Assembly: GCA_035610365.1 (NCBI GenBank)
Contig: CM069433.1
Span: 193,944,760-194,008,759 of the forward strand
Reading direction: 5' to 3'
Origin: Aquatica leii
Taxonomy: Eukaryota; Arthropoda; Insecta; Coleoptera; Lampyridae
Length of the DNA: 64,000 nt
Shown here piece by piece: positions 32,893-44,351 of this stretch. Under the pieces are notes generated by a model that saw only the letters and a list, made by a program, of their open reading frames with translations, did no database searches and was not told the DNA's origin. The translations under genes and the position numbers were made by a program. Position 1 is the stretch's first letter. Each line of letters opens with the position of its first letter.

Positions 32893-33773
32893 CGGTAATT
32901 CACATTCACCATTCGCATATAACAAATAATAAACCGACGAATTAAAATTTACTAAACCTAGTAAATGTATATAAAAGTAAAATATTTTATTGTTTTTAAA
33001 TAATATTCCTGAAAATACAATAATAACGATAGTTTATCGTATTATAGTAAAGCAGGATATGGAACTGGTAAAATACAAATTTTTGTTTATCATACCAGTG
33101 ATGGTGCCTCTTTTGTCTCTAAAGGAACGTAACGTGAAAATGTAATGACACATTAAGTTAAATTTATTTATTCATAGGAAGATTATGCGCGTTTAAATTC
33201 ATACCTACTAATAAACTTCAAATAAATGTCTTATTTTTCTACTAGTGTCGCAAAAAAGAAAATTGATTGTATTAACGTTATCTAAAAAGATTGTTAAACT
33301 AAAAAATGCAGGAAAAGGATAAGGACGCAAACATGAATTGACGAACAAAGAAATAAATAGTTTAGCGTTGCAATCTATTCTATTTATACGCGAAAATATT
33401 TTGTATAAAAATAAAATGCAAGAAATATCTTTTTTGACACAAAATCATTCTACTGTTAACAAGTCTGTATAAGTGCGTTAGAAATTATTTAAAACATGTG
33501 TTATAATTGTTTGTCTTTGACATTTTTAACAAAAACAGATATTAAAAAAACAACTACTTAAACTGTAATGAAAAGTTAACTGCAACAGCTTATATTCACA
33601 ATGCTAGTAGTTAGGATGTTACACGGGTGTCATATAAAATATGTTAAAAAAATAGTCTTGATAAAGTTTCTAATGCACTGTAATAGCGAAGGCTTCCACG
33701 GCCGGAATCTATACTAACATTAGAATGTCTTCCGGGTTTGGACCGTGTCATAGTTGCAACCGAAGCTGCCAAC

Positions 33774-33805
33774 GTTTCGCCCACTTTCGTAAAGGGCTTC
33801 ATCAG
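33774..33805 (-). ncRNA. Hammerhead-like core in a PLE terminal module
   Basis: On the minus strand: CTGATGA, one extra A, GCCC-loop-GGGC hairpin, then GAAAC. CGTTG after GAAA can pair with CAATG-type sequence about 25 bases on in related copies, giving a stem III. The base triplet at the cleavage position reads GAC rather than GUH in other copies, so activity is doubtful. Related degenerate cores occur at 27133-27166, 31374-31406, 16286-16315 and 44141-44168. Confidence 0.4.
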
Positions 33806-34143
33806 GGCGTGAGATAAATCGCAAAACTCAAACAAGCAATCGAAATCTAACTAAGAACTTCTCAAAAGTTAGGTTATCCACTTGTAAAACAAGCCATAAC
33901 CTAAACTATGAAAAGGTAAGAAAGAAAACGATAACCTGAAAAAGCAAACGAAAATCTAACAAAGAACCACTACCGAGTTAGGTAATCAACTTGTGAACCA
34001 GAACCAAGCCAGATTCTAAACTAGGTAGAAGTGACTTAAGAAGAAATAGTCTCCGTATTTAAAGAAACAGGATCGTCACGGATGATTAAGCTCGACCCTG
34101 ATTGGGTTACGGTTGCTAGGGGGCGTGTTTTTGTTAAATGACT

Positions 34144-34296
34144 AATAACCGGGAACCAAAGAAGGGATAGTTCGAAACCATGATCGCGATTGAAGTTATT
34201 GGGGTGTTTGATCACGTTTGATCAAACATCAAACACCCCAATAACTTCAATCGCGATCATGGTTTCGAACTATCCCCTCTTTGGTTCCCGGTTATT
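34144..34296. repeat. Inverted repeat of PLE 3' coding end, 69-bp arms
   Basis: Arms 34144-34212 and 34228-34296 are reverse complements with one mismatch. The 15-base spacer includes GTTTGATCAAAC. Each arm encodes the C-terminal HPNNFNRDHGFEL part of PLE family A. Confidence 0.95.
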
Positions 34297-34639
34297 ATTT
34301 CTAATGTTAGTATTTCTAATGCACTGTTTTAATATGGAGCTTTTATTTGCATAAGAAATTATTTTGTATAAAAATAAAATAATTTCTTTTTAGTTTTTGC
34401 AGATAGACAATTTGGCTTTCTGGTATTATCAATGTTTATTATTTGTCTAATTTGAATTTCTTGAATTGCATTGCAAACGGCCGATCGCATTCGCCAACAA
34501 GCCTAGTTTACACTCCTAACTATTTTATTTAAACTAATCAATGTGTTCCGTTTTTTGTTTAGTTGAGTGATTTTTTTTTCATTGTATGGTAACTTCGTTG
34601 TGCTTGTATGCACGGATTAACAAGTTTACATAGTTTCTA

Positions 34640-35790
34640 ACTATTTTAGAGCGTACTGACACCGAGTGTAAAGCTTTTAATGCTCCTTCGCTATCGGTAA
34701 CAATTTAGATCCATCTATACTGGTAGGATTTTCTAATTATTTTTTGAGTACAACTGCATATTACTTGAAGTATAGTTGTTAAGCAGCCAAAATTTATTGC
34801 TCTTTTGTGTACTGCTCGCGATTCTCGGTTCAACACGCAGTTTTGGAACCATCTGTATATCAGATGATTGCTTATTCTTGGTTGTTGTCTGTTTGCCTTT
34901 TTCCTTGGTAATATAACTACTTGATAAGGTTTGTAGAAGTAAATAGTTAGACCAGTTATGTGGGACTTTATGCCTAGCATGTAGTTTTGATATATCTGAT
35001 CAAAAATTTTGGTATGGTATTCTGCTTTTGTAAAAGTGTTTTGCCGTCTGTTTTAGCCGCAACGTTGCTGTCAATCTTTCTGATTGTATCAGCAATTTAC
35101 CAAGATTTTCATAGTGATTCTCAGACAACCAAGTCTGTAACTTGTTGAGCCTTGTTATAGATTATCTTTTTTTTTTATTTATGCTACCTAATTAGAAATC
35201 CATGTGTTACTGTAGAAACTATTAATTTAAAGTATATCCCGGGAATTATCTCTGGTTTTAGTGTCCAAAATTTCTAGTATCAGACTCCTACAGGCTCAAC
35301 ATGACAGGGTAACTCTGTTGATTGTTTTCTCTAAGTGAGCGTTAAATGTTTAGTATCTAAAGTGAGTCTTGAATATTTAACTTTATTGCTAAATGTTTTC
35401 TTTACAATAAAAGTTTTACAGTTTTTTAGTTTTTCTTTTCTTGTAAAACTTACTATTATTGTCTTGCTAAGGTTTTTTGTCAGCCCCTTTGTTGCATGAG
35501 GTTTGAAACAACTTTCCCGAACTTGCCCCATATGAATATAGTGACATCATTTGCAGCTGTAATCTGTTCTGTTTAAGCTCCCGTAAGAGATTGCCTACTA
35601 ACGAGCTCCACAATAGAGTCGGTAATACTTCTCTTTGCGGGAATGCTTTAGGAGCAGCGACTTTTGTAGTTCCAGCTCAGCAAACTTGTAATTTTACTGC
35701 CAGTTATCTTAGAGCTATTCTACTACGCACTAAAAATTCTCCGATTTTTGACAACTTTCTGAATAGAGTTGGAATCAAATGCTATTTATC
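34640..35790 (-). pseudogene. LINE fragment with RT and RNase H (R1/LOA-like)
   Basis: Minus strand. At about 35780 AFDSNSI holds the first RT Asp region. About 35640-35570 reads PQREVLPTLLWSSLVGNLL, matching CPQGGVLSPLLW-type RT text. GLTKNLSKTIIVSFTRKEKL and VKYSRLTLDTK follow (about 35490-35345). An RNase H domain starts near 34860 with YTDGSK and ends with IVTDSEGALKALHS (about 34700-34660). Stops, shifts and deletions are frequent; the catalytic YADD box is not legible. An RNase H after RT is found in R1, LOA, I and related clades. The exact clade cannot be fixed from these fragments. Confidence 0.65.
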
Positions 35791-38258
35791 GTTAAGAAAA
35801 ATTTCAGTGCAAACTTTTCGTTACTTGAAGAAGTTTCAATTGTGTGTGTAAGTTTTAAAAAATGTGGTAATTCTGCTAGTGTAGGAGGGGCCAAAAAAAC
35901 ACTACATAGTATGTTTTATGGGGGACGTTTTGTGGAACATACATATGTGTCCGCTTCTTCAAAAGGTAACAATTAAAAAGTTATAAAAAACTATATAAAC
36001 CTGATATTTTAGTGTATATACTAAAAACATAGTTGCCAGTTGTGTACACTTTTTGTAAAAACAGCGTTGAATTCAATGTAATTTTCCATCTTGTACAGCT
36101 ATTAAGGTGACATTTGACTTCTATAGTCTAACATCCAAGTTTTCTTTATAACTTAAAATATTTTTATTACTAAAGATTGTCAAGGTTACCAAATAATCTG
36201 TAAATCAAAAGAAATGATCAACTTACTGTTCTGTCTTAAAAAAAATTATTTTAATCCGCCTCGGATTTGAGCTAAAAACAATCCACTCCAAAACACCAAA
36301 GTCACTGCCACAAGATACACTTCTGATTTTTTTTTGTTTTGTGATTATAGTAATATTTAGTTTGAATTAAAAAAAATTAAGTTCTGTATACCGAGTGATT
36401 CATATTGATCGACTTGGAAAAAAATGTTAATTTAACAATTTTATTATGGATTTAATGTTTTTGGTTATAGAAACTAGAACTCTGTTGTTACAAATGAAAT
36501 GTTTTATTTTCGTTCTTTTACGTATTCAAAATTAATATTTTTTGTCAGAATAGGCCACAGTTTTTTGTTTAAACTTTTTATTTTTATGGTTATTGTCAAA
36601 TAAGAAAAGTTACCAAATTTAAACACAAAAATTAAAATAATTTGTTTGTCTTGTCAACATTTTTAATTTGTTCTCAGGCGGAAGACAGCACTATTAAATA
36701 ATCCACTAAGAATTTAATTTTGTAATTATTGCTTTAAAAGTTTTAGCGTAGTTAATACGGAAGCTACACGTCTTATACGTCAAACACAAACTACAAGTTT
36801 TAAATGTATCGAAATACATAAATTTCAAGTTTAATTAAAAAGATTCAAGATATTCTCAATATACGCAAAATGTCCTAATTTAAATTGAATTTAATTAGTG
36901 TGAAATACCCTTGTTTGCCAATATATTTTCAATTTAAATTAAGTAACTATTCGATTTTCTTATTCATATTCTTAGAAATTTAATTTTTCGTTAATTAGTA
37001 ATTTCTTTAATAGAATTGTAAAACCGTATAATATTTGAAAATTCTCTTTTGCCTTTTTCTTCGTCTTTTTGCTAAAATACTAATTATCTTAAAAATCTAA
37101 TTCGATTATACGATACTATGTTTACCGATATTAAAGAATTATTTGTAAGGACAAAAATAAAAAGAAAAAATGTAATTAGGTCTTGTTCTTCGTTTCGTTT
37201 TTGCTCGAGACGATTTTATTAAGATTTATCTGAAAGTCAGATCCGTAATAAGTATTAAATCTTTGTCGTTCAATTTGCGAGAAAATTAAAGCGTTCCTTG
37301 AAAGCGTTTGTAAAGATTTATCGTTATTTTTATTTTACTTTGGTTTATTTACTACGGAAATAACCTGTTCGTTGACACTAATTTATGTTGGTATTATTAA
37401 TTAACTTTTTCGAAAAAGTTTTGTGGAATATTGCACATCACGTTTAATAAAAAAAAGTCGATTTACAAATTTGAAAAGGACGCCGTAAATAAGTTTTATC
37501 GACAAAATGTTTGCCAGCGGACTTTTTGCCAAAAATCATATTATCTATTTACCACCTTTGTGATGAAAAATCTTTAAAAGCGGTGCATACGTAATTAATT
37601 AGTCAACTGACCGTATTATTTATTTTAATATGAGCCTTTGTTTTTGATTAAACATTTAAAAATTGCAAAATTAGTTTACTTCGATATGTTAAAAGAAAGA
37701 AAAAATAAATTTAACCACACCGGTGTCACTAACGTCGACGTCTCCATGTGTTTCGACTTAAGTGCGTATTTAATGATTCAGTATTTTGCAAAATCTATAT
37801 TTAATTTTTACAAATCTTATTTTTATCTACTTTTTCTATAAAAAAAATGTTATGTTTATATACTATTTGTTGGTGATTTGTACAGTAAACGTATGTAACC
37901 TATGAACTTAACCGATAAGCATTTTTTCTAATTAGATTAATGATTACGTCAACAAACTTAATGAGTGGACTGGGTATTTTCTATTTTGCATTTTAATCAT
38001 TTAAGTTGGTATACGCGGTGTGAAAATTTAGTTTTTTAATGTTGACCATCATCTTTATATAATATGTATATATCTCTTTTTTTTGGATTATCTTTAACGT
38101 TGGGTGACCAGTTTCTGTCTGATTATTTTCATTCTGATACAATATATCATTTTCACTGCTATTTGAGTCATCTTTCTTATTACAATGTTTTTCTTTTTCT
38201 TCACTACTGTCGTCTTCTTTATTTAAGCCGTCGATCAACATATATGACTAATACATAC
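35791..38258. other. Long AT-rich intergenic stretch
   Basis: No recognisable gene, terminal repeat or tandem array. The longer frames (for example 35779-35976 and 37638-37841) match nothing I recognise, and their codons follow base composition. Confidence 0.5.
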
Positions 38259-39402
38259 AGGGTAAGTTATAACTGTTGCCTCGGTTTCTTGTGCCAAAAC
38301 GGTAAAAGATAGCCTAATTTTTAGTGAGATATGTAAAGTGTTAAGGGTTATCTTTTTAAATTATTTTTAGTTATACAGAGTGCTTTAGAAAATTGTAACA
38401 TATCAAAGTTATTTTATGACATTTTTAGATGATACGTTAAAAACTAGGTCCACTATTCACTTTCATTGGCTCTATGTAGAATTTTGGTATTTTTCACAGG
38501 TCGTTTAAAAAAAGGATTCTAGTTTTATATTTTTTAAAATTTGAGATCCTCAATAATAATGATGTTATTACTGCACTGTACTCTCTATAAAAATAAAAAG
38601 TTCTAATATCAGTACCGCCAAAATCTGTGGAGCGTTAATGTTTTTGGGGGAATTGTAGGAAACCACGAAATAGGTCCTTATTTTTTTTATGGAAATTTGA
38701 ACGGCGCAACATTTTTGTTTCTTAGAACACGAAGTTTCGACTCTTCTGGATAACGTGTCTTTAGATATTTAAAGAAACATATGGCTACAGCTGGATTCCA
38801 CACTTTAGTCGATGTGCAAGGAATTATTTAAATCGAAAATTCCTTAACAAATGGATTGGAAGAGTAGATCCATGCGAGTTGTTAACTAGATTTCTAGAAT
38901 TAACCAGCATGGATTTTTTTATGGAGTTATATTAAAAATTTAGTTTGGTTTTAGAGTAGTAATACTAAACACTTTTACTATTTATCAAATCTAAAAAGCA
39001 AAGCCTACTAGAAATAAAATTGAATTTTTTTACAGATTACATTTTAGACATATGCATTACAAGTTTTTGATAGAAATTGTAATGGTTTTTCCATAAAATA
39101 GAAAAATGCAGGGTGATCCATTTAAGTTAAGGCAGTTTTTGATGTACGAAAAATATAAAATTAGAATCCTTTTTTAAACAATTTCTGAAAAATATCGAAA
39201 TCTTACACAGAGCCAATAAAATCCCTAAAAGACACAATTATTTGATGTTTCTCTCAAATTCACAACTTTGATATATTACAAATACTTTAAAGCACTCTAT
39301 ATAACTGAAAACCATTTAAAAAGACACTTACATATCCTACTAAAAATTAGGTTATCTTCTACCGTTGAGGTTGAGGAAATAGTTCTACCTTACCTTATAT
39401 AA
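38259..39402. mobile_element. Fold-back DNA element with long degenerate inverted arms
   Basis: The left arm (about 38259-38545) and right arm (about 39120-39402) are inverted copies. Landmarks are CCTAATTTTTAGT, GATATGTAA, TACAGAGTGCTTTA / TATAGAGTGCTTTA, ATATCAAAGTT, TTGGCTCTATGTA / TTGGCTCTGTGTA and AAAAAAGGATTCTA. The left end ATACAGGGTAAG resembles the ACAGGGTG ends common in insect MITEs. The central part (38550-39110) has no coding sequence. Exact ends and target duplication were not resolved. Confidence 0.65.
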
Positions 39403-39910
39403 TTGTATATAATAATAATTGCATATAATAAGCAATATGCACAAAAATATTAAAAATACGCACTTAAGCATATATTTAAAATGTGTCTATTTAAATAAGT
39501 GGAGATTGACTTTTGATTTTAACTATGTGGTAAATGCTGTGATTTTATTTATTATAAAACGTTTTCAGGTATTGCGTTAATTATTATTCTTTTCAATTTT
39601 TTGTCATCTGTAAAATAATTACAGCAGATGGCAATCTTTATTTCTCTGTTTTGACACTAGTCTAACTTAACATAATGTATTTTGTGTATTCGATTACGTT
39701 TATCTGCGGTTATCACCAAAACAAGACTTCAAAATAAATAAAAAACATTGCAATGTAAGAAGTATAACTTCTAAATTCAGCTTTCTTAGAACTCAGTTCG
39801 ACAACTTGCTTAATTTTTACTAAAGTGATTTGTGTAAATTGCCTTTGATAAACTTTAATTTGGAGTATAAATTTTACATCAAAATAATGTTATTTTCAAA
39901 AGCTTGCAAG

Positions 39911-40034
39911 CTTGGTAAAAATTTGAAAGCTTGACGTGGCTAATCTTGAACTTGGCTTAATTTTTTAAAAGCTTGGCTTGATGTTTCAAATACTTGGATT
40001 AATTTTTGGAAAACTTGGCTTGATTTTAAGCCAA
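39911..40034. repeat. 21-bp minisatellite, about six units
   Basis: CTTGG-starting units begin at 39911, 39930, 39951, 39972, 39993 and 40014, the last five at exactly 21-base spacing; typical unit CTTGGCTTGATTTTAAGCCAA. Being a multiple of three, it yields a seven-residue repeat in some frames, but no gene is indicated. Confidence 0.75.
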
Positions 40035-40199
40035 GCCTGTGAATCCCTACAAAGAGAGTGTAATTTTTTTTAGATTGTTTGTTGTATGTCGTTATGTAGA
40101 TTTTTTCTGCTGGTTGAGAATGATGTTTCAAAGTGTTGTTGAATAAAATTTACATAGATTTTGAGTAGTTTACCATAACCATATTTTTGATGAGTGGCT

Positions 40200-42650
40200 A
40201 ATACATTTCACTTCGTCTGCATGTAGTACTCTTTAAGTTATTTTGATTCTACTTAAAGTCACATCTTGTCTTTCTCCAATAGAAATGACCGTTACTTTGG
40301 TTGGTAAACTGGTGATGAAAGCCATGTGTTGATCATGTGTAGTTATTTTGTTTATCAAGTTTCTTTGAATACTACATTTAACGGGGCTTGGTTTCTAATA
40401 AATTCCATCTATGACGCTGTTTTAGACTTTTCTTTTAAATTTTTTATTACCGTCGGCGAACAAATAAATTTGTTTTATGTGAAATGCATGCAGTTTTTAA
40501 ATTTATTTTCGTTAAGAATGAAAGACAGTTGTAATATCAAGGTAAAAGTATTTCTTAGAGTTTTTTAGAATCCAGTATTTTTATTGAAGTAGGTGTTACC
40601 TGGATTACTGCTGTGGCTAGTAAATTCTACTTGATTGATTTCTTATGTGGTTGATTGTAACAGATCTTTGGTGGGCATGTGACGTATTTTTGTTAAATGG
40701 TTATTGAATTATATGTAGACCTGGTGTTATTTGTTCTTGCTGGTGTGAAAGTTTAAGTGGTCTCTAGATGAGGGATGATTCAGGTTGTGTTCAGAGTTAC
40801 ATGTATTTTTTCATTACAAATGATTGTTACCTTGGTTGGTAAATTGGTGATGAATATACATACATGTGTTGATCATGTGTACCTAGCTGTTTCCAAACTA
40901 TTCTTAGTATCAAATTTTTTTGAATACCGCATTTAATGGGATTTGGCGCAGTTTGAACTTGTTTTTAGATTGTTCTTATTACTGTCGGCAAACAAATAAA
41001 TGTTTGTTTGGGAAATGTTTGCAATCCTTAAATTTATTGTAGCTAAGAGAGAAATACAGCTGTAGTCTGTAACTAATGATTCCTTAGAAATGCTTAGAAT
41101 CCAGTATGTCTCATTTTCTGTTTTTATTGGAGTAGGTCTTGCCTGGGTTGCTCCTGTGGCTAGTAGAGTTATACTGCTTGGTTGATTTCAAATATGGTTG
41201 ATGCATTATATGTAGGCCTGATGTTGTTTGATCTTGCTGGTATGAAAGTTTTATGTTGTTTCCAAACTATTTTGTTTACCAAGTTTCTATGAACACTGCA
41301 TTTAATGGGTCTGGTCTGTAATTAATCTCGTCGATGAAGCAGTTGGCGCTTTCTAGATTTTTTATTAATGTCGGCGAACAAAAAATGTGTTTTTTGTGAA
41401 ATGATGCAGTCTTTAAATTTATTGTTGCTAAGTTGTAGTTGTAGCCTAATAGTTATTTGTTTCCTAGAGATGCTTAGAATCTAGCATGTCTCATTTTTTG
41501 TTTTTATTAGAGTAGGTATTGCCTGGATTACTGCTGTGGCTAGTAGAGTTATTCTGCTTGGTTAATTTCTTATGTGGTTGATTGCAACAGACGTTTGTGG
41601 ACGTGTGACGTCTTTTTGTTTAATGGTTGTTGCATTATATGTAGACCTGGTGTTATTTGTTCTAGCTGGTATGAAAGTTTTATATTGTCTGTGGAGAAGG
41701 AATAATTTCGGTTCTGTTTAGTCACATCTTGTTTTTCGCCATTACAAATGATTGCTACCTTAGTTGGTAAACTGGTGAGGAATATCCATGTGTTGATCAT
41801 GTGTAGTTGTTACCAAACTAATTTATTTACCAAGTTTCTATGAATACTGCATTTAATGGGGTTTGGTTTTTTATAAATCTAGTCGATGATGCAGTGTAGG
41901 TTTGTTTCTACATTTTTTATTGCCGCCGGCGAACAAATAAATTGGTTTTTTGTTCCTTAGAGATGCTTGGAATTCAGCATGTCTCATTTTCTGTTTTTAT
42001 TGGAGTAGGTGTTACTCAGATTACAGTTGTAGAGTTATGCTTCTTAGTTGATTTATTATGTGCTTGATTGTAGCAGACGTGTGTGCACGTGTGGCGTCTT
42101 TTTGTTGAATGATTAATGTGTTATATGTGTACCTGATGTTGTTTGTTCTTGCTTGTGTGAAACTTTTATGTGGTCTGTGGATAAGGGATGACTCCGGTTT
42201 TGTTCTGGGTTAAGTCTTGTTTTTTTCTTTTACAAATGACCGCTTCTTTGGTTGGTGAACTGGTGATGAATAGCTATGTGTTGATCATGTGTAGTTGTTT
42301 CCATACTATTCCGCTTACCAAATTGTTTTTTCAATGACGCAGTTTGGACTTGTTTTTAGATCTTTTATTACCGTCGGCAAACAAATAAATTTGTTTTTTG
42401 TGAAATCTCTACATTCCTTAAATGTATTGTCGCTAAAAGTAAAATGCAGTTGTAATCTAATAGATCTTTACATATGCTTAGAATGCTTGGGTTACTGCTG
42501 TGGCTAGTAAATTTATGCTGCTTGGTTGATTTCTTGTGCGATTGATTGCAACAGACGTTTGTGGACGTGTGACCTCTTTTGATTGAATAGTTGATACGTT
42601 ATATGTAGGCCTGGAATTGGTTTTATGTTGTCTATAGATGAGGGTATGGT
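40200..42650. repeat. Five-unit tandem array of an unknown repeat of about 450-560 bp
   Basis: The landmark TTTTTATTACCGTCGGCGAAC or a close variant occurs at about 40453, 40985, 41371, 41926 and 42374. TGTTGATCATGTGTAG occurs near 40327, 40868, 41791 and 42279. TGCCTGGATTACTGCTGTGGC variants occur near 40600, 41140, 41520, 42015 and 42490. All are in the same orientation. Units differ by about 10-20 percent by eye and by deletions; the third is shortest. The first unit is less complete on its left. No protein coding is evident. The array ends just left of a PLE copy. Confidence 0.8.
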
Positions 42651-42867
42651 GTGGATTTCTGCAGCGTTGACATCGTTTTCTGCTGTGGTACTTCCGTTCA
42701 GACGAGGTATTTAAACAGTTCGTTTACTTGCAGTGTTTTGATCTTGATTGTAGAATGAATTGGTTAGTTTTTTTAAAACCGATGTGATTGAAACCTTCGT
42801 TACAAAAAATCTATTATGTCCTTGAAGGATTTGAAGTGCATGGGTTTTTTTGAGAAATTGTTTGTTC

Positions 42868-44236
42868 ATGTAATAGTGAAGGCTTCTGCGACCGAAATCT
42901 AGACTAACAATAGAATGTCTTCCGGGTTTAGACCGTGTCATTGTTGTTGTAACCGAAGTTGTCAACGTCTCCGTATAAAGGAAAAGGATCGTCACGGATG
43001 GTTAAGCTGATTGGGTTACGGTTGATAAGGGGCGTGTTTTCGATAAATGACTACTGACCGGGAACCAAAGAGGGGATAGCTCGAAACCATGATCGCGATT
43101 GAAGTTATTAGGGTGTTTGATGATTTCTATGCTTTCTCGGAATTTCCTGTTGAAAAAGAATGGAGATTTGGCAATCAACGAAACATTATCAAAATCTATC
43201 TTGTGACCTGTAGTAAAATGATGTTCAGCAACCGCAGACTTGGAAATATACCTTTTCCTTTTACAACTATCATGTTCTGAAATGCGAGTAATGACGGAGC
43301 GACCGGTTTCACCAATGTAGACTAAGCCACAAGAACAAGGAATTTGGTATACACCTTGAGATGAAAGTGTAGGAAATTTGTCTTTTGGGAGAAGGAAGAA
43401 TCTAAGAGATTTTGCTTCTCGAGTTGAATATGGGTTTAATACCATTCTTACGAAGAAGTTTCCCTATTTGATCTGTAACCTTGTGAATGTAGGGTAAAAA
43501 GGCCAATTTCGGGTTGGATTCGAGAGTAGAAATGTCCTTAGGTAATCGAGTACGTGGATGTAGACGACGATTAATAACTCTATGAATATCTCGCTTGACA
43601 TAACCATTGTTCACTAAGGTTCTAGTAAGATGACGGAGTTCCGAGTCTAAATTCTCAGGTTGGCAAATAGAAAAGCCACGATGAACCAAAAATTCAATAA
43701 CAGAACGTTTCTGTGCAGGATGATGATGAGACGAAGCATGCAGGTATCCGTTCGTATGAGTGGGTTTGCGATAAACAGAATGCCCAAGAAGTCCGTTGGT
43801 CTTACAAGTCACAAGAACGTCAAGAAATGGAAGAGAACCCTTATAAACCGTAACCCAATCAGAGTCGAGCTTAACCATCCGTGACGATTCTTTTCCTTTA
43901 TATACGGAGACTATTTCTTCTTAAGTCACTTCTACGGAGTTTAGAATCTGGCTTGGTTCACAAGTTGATTAACTAACTCGGTAGTGGTTCTTTGTTAGAT
44001 TTTCGTTTGCTTTTTCAATTTATCGTTTTCTTTCTTACCTTTTCAGAGTTTAGATTATGGCTTGTTTCACAAGTGGATAACCTAACTTTTGAGAAGTTCT
44101 TAGTTAGATTTCGGTTGCTTGTTTGAGTTTTGCGATTTATCTGAAGCCCCTTCCGAAAGTGGGCGAAACGTTGGCAACTTCGGTTACATCAACAATGACA
44201 CGGTTCAAACCCGGAAGACATTCTAATGTCTAATGG
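42868..44236. mobile_element. Penelope-like element, family A, fold-back composite
   Basis: The left part (42868-43845) is minus oriented: terminal module scrap, then GIY-YIG and post-RT coding. The right part (43846-44236) is plus oriented: 3' untranslated sequence (GACTATTTCTTCTTAAGTCA, TCTGGCTTGGTTCACAAG) and the terminal module to GAAGACATTCTAATG. The terminal modules therefore point outward at both ends. The hammerhead box on the right reads CTGAAG, having lost TGA. No target duplication was recognised. Confidence 0.8.
43002..43845 (-). pseudogene. PLE family A coding remnant: post-RT region plus GIY-YIG
   Basis: Starts at the fold-back junction with SLPFLDVLVTCKTNGLLG, then KPTHTNGYLHASSHHHPAQ and RRLHPRTRLPKDIS. 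After a frameshift near 43425 come GVYQIPCSCGLVYIGETGR and AVAEHHFTTGHKIDF, ending FELSPLWFPV near 43060. The GIY-YIG motif residues are intact. The RT catalytic core is absent because of 5' truncation. The first 13 or so codons of the open frame are an accidental reading of the inverted 3' untranslated sequence. Confidence 0.85.
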
Positions 44237-44351
44237 TTTTCAGGCAATAATTTACTGTTGTTCTGATGATTATTTCCATAATTTTATCTGTTAATTTGGA
44301 TATTATTAATCGGTTATTTTCCTAGCGCTTTTTAACAGACTCCATGCATCT

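Larger units (their letters stand above)
33682..34312 (-). mobile_element. Short Penelope-like insertion with inverted end and 15-bp target duplication
   Basis: The minus-oriented 3' terminus of a family A PLE: terminal module 33682-33860 with the best hammerhead-like core in the window (33774-33805), 3' untranslated sequence to about 34140, and the last GIY-YIG codons (34144-34212). It is followed by a 69-bp inverted copy of those last codons (34228-34296, one mismatch) and a scrap of terminal module. TTTCTAATGCACTGT lies directly left (33667-33681) and right (34313-34327), a 15-bp target duplication. The site corresponds to an uninterrupted sequence in repeat X copy 1. Confidence 0.9.
32893..34569 (-). 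repeat. Repeat X, copy 2 (interrupted by a PLE insertion)
   Basis: Inverted relative to 26239-27065. It ends with GTTTAGTTGAGTG at 34569. The alignment is continuous on either side of 33682-34312. It includes a stretch of about 300 bp (around 33150-33450) missing or highly diverged in copy 1. The lower end is cut off by the PLE at 32892. Confidence 0.65.

Noticed and set aside
35779-37841. Several 60-90 codon frames in the long AT-rich stretch
   Set aside because: No motif, no conservation evidence, and the number expected from AT-rich chance frames.
40297-42507. Open frames inside the tandem array
   Set aside because: They are not shared between array units in the same frame, so the array is not a coding repeat.
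43840-43878. Apparent N-terminal extension (MVKLDSDWVTVYK) of the PLE frame ending at 43402
   Set aside because: It reads the complement of the inverted 3' untranslated segment across the fold-back junction and is not part of the PLE protein.
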